Notes: generated by a model not told the origin, from the sequence alone. 22,279 nt of DNA from Treponema sp. (GCA_031268245.1 JAIRXN010000024.1:1-22279), one strand, 5' to 3'; shown: positions 7,472 through 15,588, counted from the stretch's first letter. A program made the numbers and translations.

Positions 7472-8366
7472 AAAAAAATATTGCATCATGATCGCCGATG
7501 ACGATAAAGCGAGTCTGGATATTCTAAGCAGCATTTTAATGAACGAGTATGATCTCCGGATCGTGCGAAACGGCAAAGCCGTGCTGGAACAGGTAGCGGA
7601 TAGCCCGCCGGATCTGCTGTTGCTTGATGTGATGATACCCGGACTTACCGGATTTGAAGTTCTTGCGCATCTTAAGCAGGTAGAGTCAACCCACCGTATT
7701 CCGGTTATTTTTATTACCAGTCTTAACGGTGAAGATTATGAAGAGAAGGGGCTCAGACTCGGTGCGGTGGATTATATAACCAAACCTTTTAACCGGGGTA
7801 TAATGCTGGCCCGGATCCGTTCCCAGATACAGATTGTACGTTATATCAGGGAAATTGAGAGGCTGGGGATGATCGACGCACTTACGGATATTCCAAACCG
7901 CAGAAACTTTGATATCAGGATACGGGAAGAGTGGCGGCGGGAAACTCGTACCGGAAACAGCCTTTCCATGATGATGGTCGACATTGATTTTTTCAAGCAT
8001 TACAATGATACCTATGGACATCCCCAGGGAGATATTCTCCTCCGCTCCCTGGCAAGCCTTTTTACCGTTCATCTCAAAAGACCTTCGGATTTTGTGGCTC
8101 GTCTGGGAGGGGAAGAATTTGCCATCCTGCTGCCGGAGGCTAACAGGGAAGGTGCGGCTGTCATGGCCGAGAGGATTCGGGCGGCAACTGAAGAAATGGC
8201 AGTCCCTGTAGCAGATCAGAAAAAAGACACCAATATTACAATCAGTATCGGTGTGGCTACGCTTATTCCCGACAAGAATACTCCGGTAGAGGAACTTGTC
8301 GAAAAGGCGGATAAAAACCTCTATGCGGCCAAGGCAGCCGGCAGAAACCGGGTCGTGGCCGGTTAA
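7461..8366 (+). CDS. Response regulator diguanylate cyclase (REC-GGDEF)
   Basis: Makes the second messenger c-di-GMP from two GTP when its receiver domain is phosphorylated. The 301-residue protein from ATG 7461 is preferred over ATG 7455 because GAGAGAGG ends six bases upstream of 7461 and would abut 7455. The receiver domain has the acidic cluster ADDD near residue 12, phospho-acceptor D56 (LLLLDVMIPG) and K108 (YITKPF). The cyclase domain has IDFFKHYNDTYGHPQGD and the active-site loop RLGGEEF (GGEEF at 216-220). RPSD lies exactly five residues before GGEEF, which is the position of the inhibitory I-site, so product feedback is likely. It is co-transcribed with the hybrid kinase. Nothing gene-like lies in the 50 bases after it. 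Confidence 0.93.
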   Translation: MENEKKYCIMIADDDKASLDILSSILMNEYDLRIVRNGKAVLEQVADSPPDLLLLDVMIPGLTGFEVLAHLKQVESTHRIPVIFITSLNGEDYEEKGLRLGAVDYITKPFNRGIMLARIRSQIQIVRYIREIERLGMIDALTDIPNRRNFDIRIREEWRRETRTGNSLSMMMVDIDFFKHYNDTYGHPQGDILLRSLASLFTVHLKRPSDFVARLGGEEFAILLPEANREGAAVMAERIRAATEEMAVPVADQKKDTNITISIGVATLIPDKNTPVEELVEKADKNLYAAKAAGRNRVVAG

Positions 8367-8416
8367 ATGCGCCTGAATCCGGGCGTAAAGACAGGAAGTC
8401 AGCCTCTAAAAACGTT

Positions 8417-9334
8417 TTACTTCAAATGCTTTTCCAGCCACTCAAGGGTATCCCGGTACACTTCTTCCCTGTTCTCTTCGTTGAGCATCTCGTGGCGGCC
8501 GCCTTTGTAGAGTTTGAGGCTGACATCTTTTACGCCTGCCGCCTTTACCGACTGGTATACCTTCTCCACACCCCTGCCGTAATCGCCTACAGGATCTTCA
8601 TCACCAGCAAAAAAATAAACCGGAAGATCTTTGGGAATTTGCAAAGGCCAGGACGGGCTGCCGATTTCTTTTAAGGCATTGAACATATCGTAATAGGCTC
8701 CGGCAGTAAACACAAAGCCGCAGTTTTCATCATGTGCATAATCAATACAAACCTGGTCAACGGTAGAAAGCCATGCGCAGTGGTTTACCGGGTTTTTTAT
8801 CCGTTTGTTGTAGGACCCCATCGAAAGATTGGAGATAAAATAAGCGGGAGAACGCGGGCCCTTCAGCTTTTTCTGAACGGACGAAAGAAGGCCGGCTACA
8901 CCCAGCGCGGGATTCGGGCCCATGGTACCGCTCAGGATGCAGCCGGAAAGACCCTCCCCGTAACGGGTGATATAGGAACGGGCCAGGAAAGACCCCATGC
9001 TGTGGCCCAGCAAAAATACCGGGAGCCCCGGATAGCGGCCGCTTGCTTCATCCATAAGGGCCTTCATGTCCTTAAGAACACATTCCCAGCCATTCTTCTC
9101 CGCGAAGAAACCCTTGAGCCCCGCGTGGGATCCGTGGCCTGCATGATCCTCCGCACAAACCGCATAGCCCTTGCCGGCCAAAAAAGCTGCAAAGTCTTTA
9201 TAACGGGATGAATATTCCCCCATGCCGTGTGCAATCTGCAGCACCGCCTTGGGCTTGGAACCTTGCCAGAGCTGGGAGAATATTTCCCCTTCTCCACTTG
9301 AAGCCTTTCGCATCCATGTCTTATTTTCGATCAT
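8417..9334 (-). CDS. Alpha/beta hydrolase, monoacylglycerol-lipase-like
   Basis: Serine hydrolase of the Hydrolase_4 / lysophospholipase group, 305 residues, with no signal peptide, so cytoplasmic. The oxyanion motif is HGMGEYSSRY near residue 36, followed by the conserved DHAGHGSHAG segment (63-72), the nucleophile elbow GHSMG with S112, an acid in AGDEDPVG (D248), and H282 in GGRHEMLNE. The catalytic triad is therefore complete. GGAGG lies 10 bases before ATG 9334. It is the last gene on the minus strand after the sugar permeases, with a 93-base gap that contains an inverted repeat and an 11-bp tandem duplication. It may be read through from the transporter operon or independent. Deacylation of host or diet lipids is the family role; the link to amino-sugar uptake is unclear. 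Confidence 0.87.
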   Translation of the reverse strand: MIENKTWMRKASSGEGEIFSQLWQGSKPKAVLQIAHGMGEYSSRYKDFAAFLAGKGYAVCAEDHAGHGSHAGLKGFFAEKNGWECVLKDMKALMDEASGRYPGLPVFLLGHSMGSFLARSYITRYGEGLSGCILSGTMGPNPALGVAGLLSSVQKKLKGPRSPAYFISNLSMGSYNKRIKNPVNHCAWLSTVDQVCIDYAHDENCGFVFTAGAYYDMFNALKEIGSPSWPLQIPKDLPVYFFAGDEDPVGDYGRGVEKVYQSVKAAGVKDVSLKLYKGGRHEMLNEENREEVYRDTLEWLEKHLK

Positions 9335-9351
9335 GTCGTTTTTTCCTCCAT

Positions 9352-9373
9352 ATCCAATAATAATCCAATAATA
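9352..9373. repeat. Perfect 11-bp tandem duplication
   Basis: ATCCAATAATA occurs twice head to tail (9352-9362 and 9363-9373), immediately upstream of the lipase ribosome site. It probably arose by slippage and could vary in copy number. Confidence 0.6.
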
Positions 9374-9380
9374 AGGTTCT

Positions 9381-9409
9381 TCTGTCGCCGATAATTCCGC
9401 CGTGACAGA
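9381..9409. repeat. Inverted repeat between permease and lipase genes
   Basis: TCTGTC (9381-9386) and GACAGA (9404-9409) form a 6-bp stem, extendable by three pairs past a bulge, in the 93-base gap between the second permease and the lipase. On the minus strand it is followed by CTTATTATT, which is not a clean T-run, so it may be a weak attenuator. Confidence 0.3.
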
Positions 9410-9427
9410 GAAGGCCGGTCTTCATCG

Positions 9428-10279
9428 TTATCCCTTTACACCTCCCTCGGTGAGTCCCGCCACAATATATTTCTGTCCAACGGCAAAGATCGCCATAGTG
9501 GGAATAAGGGCAACAATAATGCCCGCGCTCATCACGTCCCAACTGATTCCCGCTTTTGATATAAAGGAATTCAGGGCTACGGGAACCGTAAGTTTTATAT
9601 CGGTGGAAAGCAGCATTACTGCCAGAAAGAGTTCGTTCCAGATATTGACAAAGGCGAAGCTGAAAATTGCCACGAGACCCGGCAGGCTGACGGGAAGGAT
9701 CACCCGGAAAAGGGCGCTCAGGGGATCGCAGCCGTCGATGAGGGCCGCTTCTTCAATTGATGCGGGAATATGATCAAAAAAACTTTTGGCCATTATAGCG
9801 CCGAAGGCTACGGTAGTAGCCGAGTAGATTATGGCTAATACAAGCCGGTTATTGGTAAGATGAAGCTTTGTCAAGGTGAAGAAGAGGGGCGCCATAAGGA
9901 TAAAAGTAGGCACCATCTGTGTAAAATAGAGTACAAGAAGGAGACCCTGAATCCGGCGCATTGTACGCAGCCGGGAGAGGGCAAAGCCCGCCAACACACT
10001 CACGATAAGCCCGCCTCCCGCGGCGCAGAGGGAAATCCACAGCGAATTCAAAAAATAGGATCCAAAACGGGCAAAGCCGAAAAGTTTCCGGTAGCCTTCC
10101 AGGCTTATATAAGAGGGAATGTAACGCAGGGGAAAGGTAAAAATTTCTTTGGAAGGCTTGATCGAAGTAATAAAGATCCAGAAAAGGGGGAGGATGGCAA
10201 AGGCCAGAAACAGTGCGAGGGCAATAAAGCGGAAACAGGCGGCAATGTTCCGCGTGAGCCTGCGAGGTATATGTATCAC
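9428..10279 (-). CDS. CUT1 sugar ABC transporter permease, MalG type
   Basis: Inner-membrane subunit of a carbohydrate importer, 283 residues with about six transmembrane helices; the first is LALFLAFAILPLFWIFITSI. The EAA loop that contacts the ATPase is at about 174-196 (EEAALIDG, then FRVILP). The C-terminus AGLTEGGVKG is typical of MalG-type subunits. The start is GTG at 10279, overlapping the previous permease's stop by four bases (GTGA), with AAGGAG eight bases upstream. It pairs with the upstream MalF-type permease and the binding protein. No ATPase gene is present nearby, so it probably uses a shared MsmK/UgpC-like ATPase. Confidence 0.92.
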   Translation of the reverse strand: MIHIPRRLTRNIAACFRFIALALFLAFAILPLFWIFITSIKPSKEIFTFPLRYIPSYISLEGYRKLFGFARFGSYFLNSLWISLCAAGGGLIVSVLAGFALSRLRTMRRIQGLLLVLYFTQMVPTFILMAPLFFTLTKLHLTNNRLVLAIIYSATTVAFGAIMAKSFFDHIPASIEEAALIDGCDPLSALFRVILPVSLPGLVAIFSFAFVNIWNELFLAVMLLSTDIKLTVPVALNSFISKAGISWDVMSAGIIVALIPTMAIFAVGQKYIVAGLTEGGVKG

Positions 10280-11250
10280 AGTACCAACTCCTTGCGGGCG
10301 ACAATACGCAGATAGAAAAAGGCAAAGATAAAGAGAATCGAAATGATGATAAAGCCCACCGCCGATCCCTGGCCGTAATCATAGTTTTTGGTTATCTTGT
10401 TGATCATCTCGGTGGCGAGAATATTGGTAGCATTGGCAGGCCCTCCTCCTGTCATGCCGTAAATTACATCAGGGAAATTCATAATCCACATCAAACGTAA
10501 AAGTATGGTAGTGGTAATGGTAGACTGAATGTAGGGAATGGTTATCCAAAAAAGCTGCCGTACTTTCCCGGCGCCGTCAATCTCCGCAGATTCGTAGAGT
10601 TCCCGCGGAACGGACTGCAGGGCAGCCAGCAGCATTATTGCAAAGAAAGGGATGCCGTACCAGATATTGGCAACAATAACAGAGAATATGGCTATACCGG
10701 GATTGGAAAGAAAACCGACAGGACTTTTAAGGATACCAATTCTGATAAAAATATCATTTATCACCCCAAACTGCCCATTGAAGAGCCATGCCCAGACAAG
10801 GCCGATGGCAAAACCGGAAAGAGCCCAGGTGTAGAATACAAAACCGGTAAAGACGCCCCGCCCCCTGAAAGGCTTGCGGAGAAGCAGCGCAAGGGTAAAA
10901 CCCAGGACGAACTGGCCTGCCAGAGAAACGGACACCCATACGGCAGTGTTCATCAGTATCTGGACAAATTTGATGTTGGGATTGGTAATGATGGCAGCAA
11001 AATTATCCAGCCCATTAAAACCCCTCTGGGATATATTGAACATGGTATAACGAGTGAATGCGGTGAGCATGCCCTGTACGATGGGATAATAAATAAAGAG
11101 GAGGAGGAGCACGCTCATGGGAATAAAGAGCCACAGATATGCACGAGATGCCAAAGGCGGCGTCCCGGCTTCCCTATGAGCCCGTCCTGCCGGGGAGAAC
11201 CTCCGTCCGCTTTCGCTTGCCTGACGGAGGGTTCCGGTTTGTTTCTTCAC
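10276..11250 (-). CDS. CUT1 sugar ABC transporter permease, MalF/UgpA type
   Basis: Partner inner-membrane permease of the same importer, 324 residues. Transmembrane helix 1 is at about 38-58 (LWLFIPMSVLLLLFIYYPIV), five more follow, and the EAA loop is at about 219-240 (YESAEIDGAGKVRQLFWITIP). The longest frame starts at GTG 11250, eight bases after the binding-protein stop, with only a distant GGAAG as ribosome site. The first 35 residues are hydrophilic, rich in Arg, Gly and Ser and unlike normal permease N-termini. The DNA there folds into two strong stem-loops (11164-11230). The true start may therefore be further in, for example TTG at 11154, with the upstream part acting as an intercistronic RNA element. 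The function call is secure; the start is not. Confidence 0.88.
   Translation of the reverse strand: MKKQTGTLRQASESGRRFSPAGRAHREAGTPPLASRAYLWLFIPMSVLLLLFIYYPIVQGMLTAFTRYTMFNISQRGFNGLDNFAAIITNPNIKFVQILMNTAVWVSVSLAGQFVLGFTLALLLRKPFRGRGVFTGFVFYTWALSGFAIGLVWAWLFNGQFGVINDIFIRIGILKSPVGFLSNPGIAIFSVIVANIWYGIPFFAIMLLAALQSVPRELYESAEIDGAGKVRQLFWITIPYIQSTITTTILLRLMWIMNFPDVIYGMTGGGPANATNILATEMINKITKNYDYGQGSAVGFIIISILFIFAFFYLRIVARKELVL
11164..11230. repeat. Twin stem-loops at the binding-protein/permease junction
   Basis: Two inverted repeats sit side by side. CCTCCGTC (11200-11207) pairs with GACGGAGG (11223-11230), 8 bp perfect with a 15-base loop. CCCGGC (11164-11169) pairs with GCCGGG (11189-11194), 6 bp with a 19-base loop. 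They lie just downstream of the binding-protein stop on the minus strand. Such stems commonly protect the abundant binding-protein mRNA from 3' decay; that role is inferred here. Confidence 0.5.
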
Positions 11251-11258
11251 AGAACGTT

Positions 11259-12527
11259 TTACTTCCAGTAATCCGACCAGGCTTTAGCGGCCTGTTCTCC
11301 GGTAGTCTGTCCCAGAAGGGTGGACTGCATGTACTGTTCCTGGATCTGGGACCAGCCGGGGAATTTTTCCGAAGCATAGGGATACTTTACAAAGGTAAAT
11401 TTTCCCGGTGTATTGAGTTCCGTCTGCCACGCCTGATATACGCCGCTTGAGAAGTAGGGATCGCTGGTATATGAAGTAGAATGGATGGGCAGGGCGCCGT
11501 AGGCTTTACAGAAGGCGGAATTCTGCCGGTACGAAGAAAGCCAGGCGATGAATTCCCAGGAAGCTTCCTTATTTTTTGCATAGGCAGGGATACTGTAACC
11601 GGCATAGCCGTTATCAATGCACACCGTTCCGCTCTTGCCCAGGGGCATGGGAACTACCGTGTACTGATCCCGTGTGAGATGTTCATCCAGCAGGGGAACC
11701 GTATCGGGATCCTGCACCAGAATGGGAGTAACGCCGGAAACAAAGGCATTGATCTGCTCGTTGAAACCCCAGTTTACAGAATCGGAAGGGGCCGCATTTT
11801 TGAATAGATCCACATAGGCATTGAGGGCCGCCAGGAATTCCGGGCTGTCATAGATGCTGGAACCGTTCTTTAACTTGTAGAGGTTGGCGGGATCCACATT
11901 GCGGACATCGGAAACGATGAGAGGATCCGTGGATTTGAAGGGATTCCCCTTGCCCCGCAAGGTAAAGCCGTACTGATTTGCGGAAGGATTGGTGATCTGC
12001 CTGGACATGGCATAAAGTTCATCCAGGGTAGCCGGAATTCTGTTGACGCCCAGCTTTGCAAGAACATCGGTTCTGAGGAAGAGGGCCTTAACCATGAACC
12101 ATTGGGGGATCAGGTAGGGCTTGCCTCCCGCCTCATTGGCCGCTTCGATGGCGGCGGAGAGCAGAGTCCCTTTTTCATTCCATCTGTCCAGATAGGGAGT
12201 AAGATCGGTAAGCCAGCCGTTGGTTACATAGGTACTGGCTGTGAGATCCCGGACTTCCACCACATCCAGAGGTTCTTGGGCATTGAGGCTCATGGCAAGG
12301 CGATTATCCGCCTGTTCATAGGGTGGTGAAATGAGGTTGATGGTTACATTGGGGTGGCTCTTCTCATACTCGGCGATCATGCCCCTGAGTACTTCGGTTC
12401 TGCCGGGACTGGTCATGACTTCAAGGAAGTTGAGTTCGATCTTCCCCGAAGTATCCTTTTTGCCCGCGGCAAAGAGTGCGCCCGCCGCCAGACAGACGGC
12501 AAGCATGGCAATTAATAGTTTTTTCAT
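11259..12527 (-). CDS. Extracellular sugar-binding protein of CUT1 ABC transporter
   Basis: Periplasmic or surface solute-binding protein (family 1), 422 residues, delivering a sugar to the two permeases that follow. The signal peptide is residues 1-20 (MKKLLIAMLAVCLAAGALFA), cleaved before AGKKDTSG. No cysteine occupies a proper lipobox position. The mature part has the usual two-lobe pattern with PYEQADNRLAMSLNAQEPLDVVEV early and ASWEFIAWLSS late. GGAGG lies six bases before the ATG. It follows nagB by a 115-base gap that may hold its own promoter. Its place after nagA and nagB makes N-acetylglucosamine, chitobiose or a related amino sugar the likely ligand. This is contextual inference, since the sequence alone does not reveal the ligand. 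Confidence 0.9.
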   Translation of the reverse strand: MKKLLIAMLAVCLAAGALFAAGKKDTSGKIELNFLEVMTSPGRTEVLRGMIAEYEKSHPNVTINLISPPYEQADNRLAMSLNAQEPLDVVEVRDLTASTYVTNGWLTDLTPYLDRWNEKGTLLSAAIEAANEAGGKPYLIPQWFMVKALFLRTDVLAKLGVNRIPATLDELYAMSRQITNPSANQYGFTLRGKGNPFKSTDPLIVSDVRNVDPANLYKLKNGSSIYDSPEFLAALNAYVDLFKNAAPSDSVNWGFNEQINAFVSGVTPILVQDPDTVPLLDEHLTRDQYTVVPMPLGKSGTVCIDNGYAGYSIPAYAKNKEASWEFIAWLSSYRQNSAFCKAYGALPIHSTSYTSDPYFSSGVYQAWQTELNTPGKFTFVKYPYASEKFPGWSQIQEQYMQSTLLGQTTGEQAAKAWSDYWK

Positions 12528-12607
12528 TGTATTCCTCCATAGTGGAGATTATTCTACCTTTTGGGATATTTGTCTATAAATTTAACAGAATACGAGTGAA
12601 CTTTTTG

Positions 12608-12640
12608 CAAAACCAGGCATCTTCGGCCGTGTCAAAACCA
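12608..12640. repeat. Direct repeat upstream of the binding-protein gene
   Basis: CAAAACCA occurs at 12608-12615 and 12633-12640, 25 bases apart, in the 115-base gap between nagB and the binding protein. It could be a paired regulator site for a secondary promoter. The only promoter-like string found on the minus strand, TTCACT with TATAGA 16 bases on, is weak. Confidence 0.25.
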
Positions 12641-12642
12641 AA

Positions 12643-13425
12643 TTACCCTGAGCGGTGCGCCGATTCGGTTTCCTTGAAGTAGCGTACCGTTCCTACCCGT
12701 AGTTCATCGGTGGCCTCTTCATCACAGACAATAATCGCCCTGGGGTGCATCTGTAGACAGGAGAGAGGCCATATATGGTTGAGTCCTTCCTCTATTGCCG
12801 CGTGCAGCGCCCGCGCCTTGGCGTAACCGGAAACCAGGATCAGCAGTTCCCGGGCGTCCATGACCGTACCGATTCCTACCGTAAGGGCAGAAGATGGTAC
12901 TTTTTCCATGTCGCCTCCGAAGAAGCGGGCATTGGCGATCCGGGTACCGGGGGTAAGGGTTTTTATCCTTGTCCGGGAAGAAAGGGAAGAGCCGGGTTCA
13001 TTAAAGGCAAGGTGTCCATCGGCGCCCATGCCGCCCAAAAAAAGATCGATGCCTCCGGCTTTGAGGATCGCGTCTTCATAGGCCCTGCATTCCGCAACAG
13101 GATCGGCAGCGACACCGTCCAGAATGTGAACGTTGTTTCTGTCAATATCAATATGCTTAAAAAAATTCTCTTCCATGAAATAATGGTAACTCTGGGGATG
13201 ATCGGCGGGAAGCCCGGCATACTCGTCCATATTGAAGGTAGTTACTCTTTTGAAGGAAATTTTTCCTTCGCGGTTGTATGCGGAAAGTTCCCGGTAAACC
13301 CCCAGGGGACTTGAGCCCGTGGGCAGACCCAATACGAAAGACGGCATCGCATTTATCCGGTTCATAATATACTGTGCTGCCCAGCGGCACACAGAATCAT
13401 AATCTTTTTCAATAATCAGGCGCAT
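12643..13425 (-). CDS. nagB: Glucosamine-6-phosphate deaminase
   Basis: Converts glucosamine-6-phosphate to fructose-6-phosphate and ammonia, the step that sends amino sugars into glycolysis. The 260-residue protein has near-normal family length. The phosphate-binding loop is GLPTGSSPLG (33-42), followed by NMDEYAGL with D67, and GMGADGHLAFNEPG with D136, H138 and E143 in the spacing of the E. coli catalytic residues. The segment SSRTRIKTL follows, as in hexameric NagB proteins with an allosteric GlcNAc-6-P site. AAGGAG lies close upstream of the ATG and 11 bases separate it from nagA, so the two are co-transcribed and coupled metabolically. Confidence 0.96.
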   Translation of the reverse strand: MRLIIEKDYDSVCRWAAQYIMNRINAMPSFVLGLPTGSSPLGVYRELSAYNREGKISFKRVTTFNMDEYAGLPADHPQSYHYFMEENFFKHIDIDRNNVHILDGVAADPVAECRAYEDAILKAGGIDLFLGGMGADGHLAFNEPGSSLSSRTRIKTLTPGTRIANARFFGGDMEKVPSSALTVGIGTVMDARELLILVSGYAKARALHAAIEEGLNHIWPLSCLQMHPRAIIVCDEEATDELRVGTVRYFKETESAHRSG

Positions 13426-13436
13426 GGATACTCCTT

Positions 13437-14606
13437 CTAAAATAAATTTTTTTTGATGATCCCTTCTACAATCACGGCAAGTACATGAAAGTCTCTGTCA
13501 AACACCGTAATATCCGCATCGCGTCCCGGAGCGATAACCCCTTTCCGGGTATAGCGCATTACCTGTGCAGGATTGAAGGCGGCGGCCTTGACCGCGTCCT
13601 CCAGGCTGAAACCGAAACTGCAGAGGTTCTTTATTCCCCGGATCATGGTGAGGCTCGACCCTGCAATAACGCCATCAATCTTCCGGTGGAAAGTCCCTTC
13701 ATGGAGAACCACCTCTTCGCCGTTGGCAAAAAACGGGCCTTTTTCCTGCTCTGTCGGTTTAAGACCGTCGGTTACGAGAACAATTTTGTCATTGGATTTG
13801 TCCTTCATAAGCAGTTTGAAAAGATCGGGATGGACATGAAAACCATCGGCAATGATCTCGCAAGACATTTCAGAATGGATCAGTATCGCTCCTACCGCAT
13901 TGGGATTGCGGTGTTCCATCTTGCTCATGGCATTGAAGAGGTGAGTCGCATGCAGGATCCCCGCCTGTATGCCTTCTACCATGTTTTCATATTTGGCATC
14001 CGTGTGCCCCGCCTGCAAAACGATTCCCCTCCTGATGCAGGAGAGAGCAAGTTCCCGCATGCCCTTGAGCTCGGGGGCAACGGTCATGTTGATAATGCGT
14101 CCCCGGGAGGCCTGCCAGAGTTCCTCCATCAAGACCATGTCTACCGGGCGGATGGTTGAGGCGATCTGTACGCCCAGCCGTTCAGGAGAGAGGAAAGGCC
14201 CTTCCAGATGGAGGCCCATGATTCGGGCGCCCTCTTCCCTGCCCATGGAAGCGGTAATACTTTTTACCGCATGCAGCATTTTTTCCTTTTCCATGGGATA
14301 GAGGGTAGGATTAAAAGAAGTTACCCCATATTGCGTGAGGAGTTTTGACATCTCCAGCACCGATTCCGCACTGCCCGAATCTTCGGTTCCAAATCCGCCG
14401 AAACCGTGGATATGGGTGTCTATGAAACCGGGACTGATAAAGGCCTCTTCCACGTCGATAATTTCAGTCCCGGCGCCGAAATGCTTCTGTTCAAAACGGC
14501 GTTCGGAAAAAACATCCGCTATCATGCCGTCTTCGATAAGAACGGCACAGCGTTCCATGGAAGCAAAACCGGTAAGTACCGTACCGTTATGGAGACATAT
14601 ATTCAT
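13437..14606 (-). CDS. nagA: N-acetylglucosamine-6-phosphate deacetylase
   Basis: Removes the acetyl group from GlcNAc-6-phosphate to give glucosamine-6-phosphate, the substrate of NagB. It is a 389-residue amidohydrolase. Metal and catalytic residues are visible: H65 and H67 in DTHIHG, E135 in HLEGPF, H201 in AGHTDA, H222 in THLFNAM and the catalytic D280 in VTDGL. Its ATG overlaps the stop of the upstream lipoprotein gene by four bases (ATGA), a sign of translational coupling, and nagB follows 11 bases after its stop. It ends with a lysine- and AT-rich tail (KKNLF). Confidence 0.96.
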   Translation of the reverse strand: MNICLHNGTVLTGFASMERCAVLIEDGMIADVFSERRFEQKHFGAGTEIIDVEEAFISPGFIDTHIHGFGGFGTEDSGSAESVLEMSKLLTQYGVTSFNPTLYPMEKEKMLHAVKSITASMGREEGARIMGLHLEGPFLSPERLGVQIASTIRPVDMVLMEELWQASRGRIINMTVAPELKGMRELALSCIRRGIVLQAGHTDAKYENMVEGIQAGILHATHLFNAMSKMEHRNPNAVGAILIHSEMSCEIIADGFHVHPDLFKLLMKDKSNDKIVLVTDGLKPTEQEKGPFFANGEEVVLHEGTFHRKIDGVIAGSSLTMIRGIKNLCSFGFSLEDAVKAAAFNPAQVMRYTRKGVIAPGRDADITVFDRDFHVLAVIVEGIIKKNLF

Positions 14607-15553
14607 GATTTGACATCCTGATTTACAGAAACGGGTTTCTGTTCAGCCTTCTTCTTTCCCGAGGCAAGACGCCAGAGTTTCCGTAAAAGGCCTATTCTTC
14701 CCAAGAGTATCCAGTAAAGGATCAGCACTATCAGCAAAACGGGGATGCCGTATATGATTACTCCCAGCGCTATCACTACAATTTCGATGATATTATCGCC
14801 GAACCTGCCAAAGAGTTCCCCAATCCGTTCTGCCAGACTGCGCCTGCCGAAAACACCGGCGTTTTCAGGCCCGGATATTTCAAGATCAATGGAGGCATAA
14901 TCCACAAGATCCGCAAGAGAACGAAACTGGGTACCGGTTCTGTCAATTTCACTCTGCAGTTCCCCTATGCGCTGCTCCACGGTCATTATCTCTTCAATGC
15001 TGTTAGCCTTTCCCAGATACCCCTGAAAGGTCCTGAGTAGTTCCCTCTGTGTAGTAAGCCGGCTTTCAAGATCGTAATAATGCAATGTTACATCTTCCGT
15101 GGTTTCGGAGAGAAAGAGTATCTTTCCCAGAGTTTTGAGTTCTTCAAGCATGGCATTATAGGAACGGGCAGGAACCCTGAGGCTGTAATTCCGTCCGTTT
15201 TCATAGATGTTTGTGGAAGCAGACCAGGCATCGAACTTATCCAGGAGCCCTTCAAGCCTGGCGGCTCCCTCTTCCGGATCCTGTGTGCGGACACGAAGAG
15301 AGGCCCTGCTAACCAGTTTTCGGACGGGAGGGCCGGCCTGCGGATTCACCGGAGCGTTACCGCTTCCTCCGTCATACACTTCCGCAGAATTGGCAAAGCC
15401 GGCCTGTATCTCTTCCGCCTTAACGCTCCCCGCAGCCATATCCATGGAATAAACGGCTTTTCGCTGCATTCCCTTGCCGCCGCATCCTGAAAAGATGAAA
15501 ATGAGACCCAAAAAAACCGGTATTGATAAAATGCGTCTGCTTTTATTCATCAT
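14603..15553 (-). CDS. DUF4349-type membrane lipoprotein
   Basis: A 316-residue envelope protein resembling the DUF4349 family. A hydrophobic signal leads to the relaxed lipobox FSGC with C24. The central region (about 75-225) has the family pattern RKLVSRASLRVRTQDPEE, SLRVPARSYNAMLEEL and a coiled coil around RLTTQRELLRTF to EQRIGELQSEIDRT. A long hydrophobic helix (about 245-279) precedes a Lys-rich cytoplasmic tail. An open frame continues upstream to 16360 but overlaps the HD-GYP gene and is spurious. The start is placed at the ATG pair 15551-15553/15548-15550, because a strong promoter ends seven bases before it, predicting a leaderless message. Its molecular role is unknown. Coupling to nagA is the unusual feature. 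Confidence 0.78.
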   Translation of the reverse strand: MMNKSRRILSIPVFLGLIFIFSGCGGKGMQRKAVYSMDMAAGSVKAEEIQAGFANSAEVYDGGSGNAPVNPQAGPPVRKLVSRASLRVRTQDPEEGAARLEGLLDKFDAWSASTNIYENGRNYSLRVPARSYNAMLEELKTLGKILFLSETTEDVTLHYYDLESRLTTQRELLRTFQGYLGKANSIEEIMTVEQRIGELQSEIDRTGTQFRSLADLVDYASIDLEISGPENAGVFGRRSLAERIGELFGRFGDNIIEIVVIALGVIIYGIPVLLIVLILYWILLGRIGLLRKLWRLASGKKKAEQKPVSVNQDVKS

Positions 15554-15560
15554 ATATATG

Positions 15561-15588
15561 ATCATATATTTCAGAGTCATGTTGTCAA
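15561..15588 (-). promoter_or_regulatory. Promoter of the lipoprotein-nag operon
   Basis: On the minus strand a perfect TTGACA (15588-15583) and TATGAT (15566-15561) are 16 bases apart. Only seven bases separate the -10 from ATGATG, so the predicted first transcribed base is the A of the start codon, and no ribosome site is visible upstream. Its -35 overlaps the plus-strand -35 at 15582-15587. Confidence 0.65.

Noticed and set aside
8367..8416. Terminator between the GGDEF and lipase genes
   Set aside because: No stable stem or T-run seen in these 50 bases.
13485..14159. 224-codon plus-strand frame
   Set aside because: Antisense to nagA and without recognisable features.
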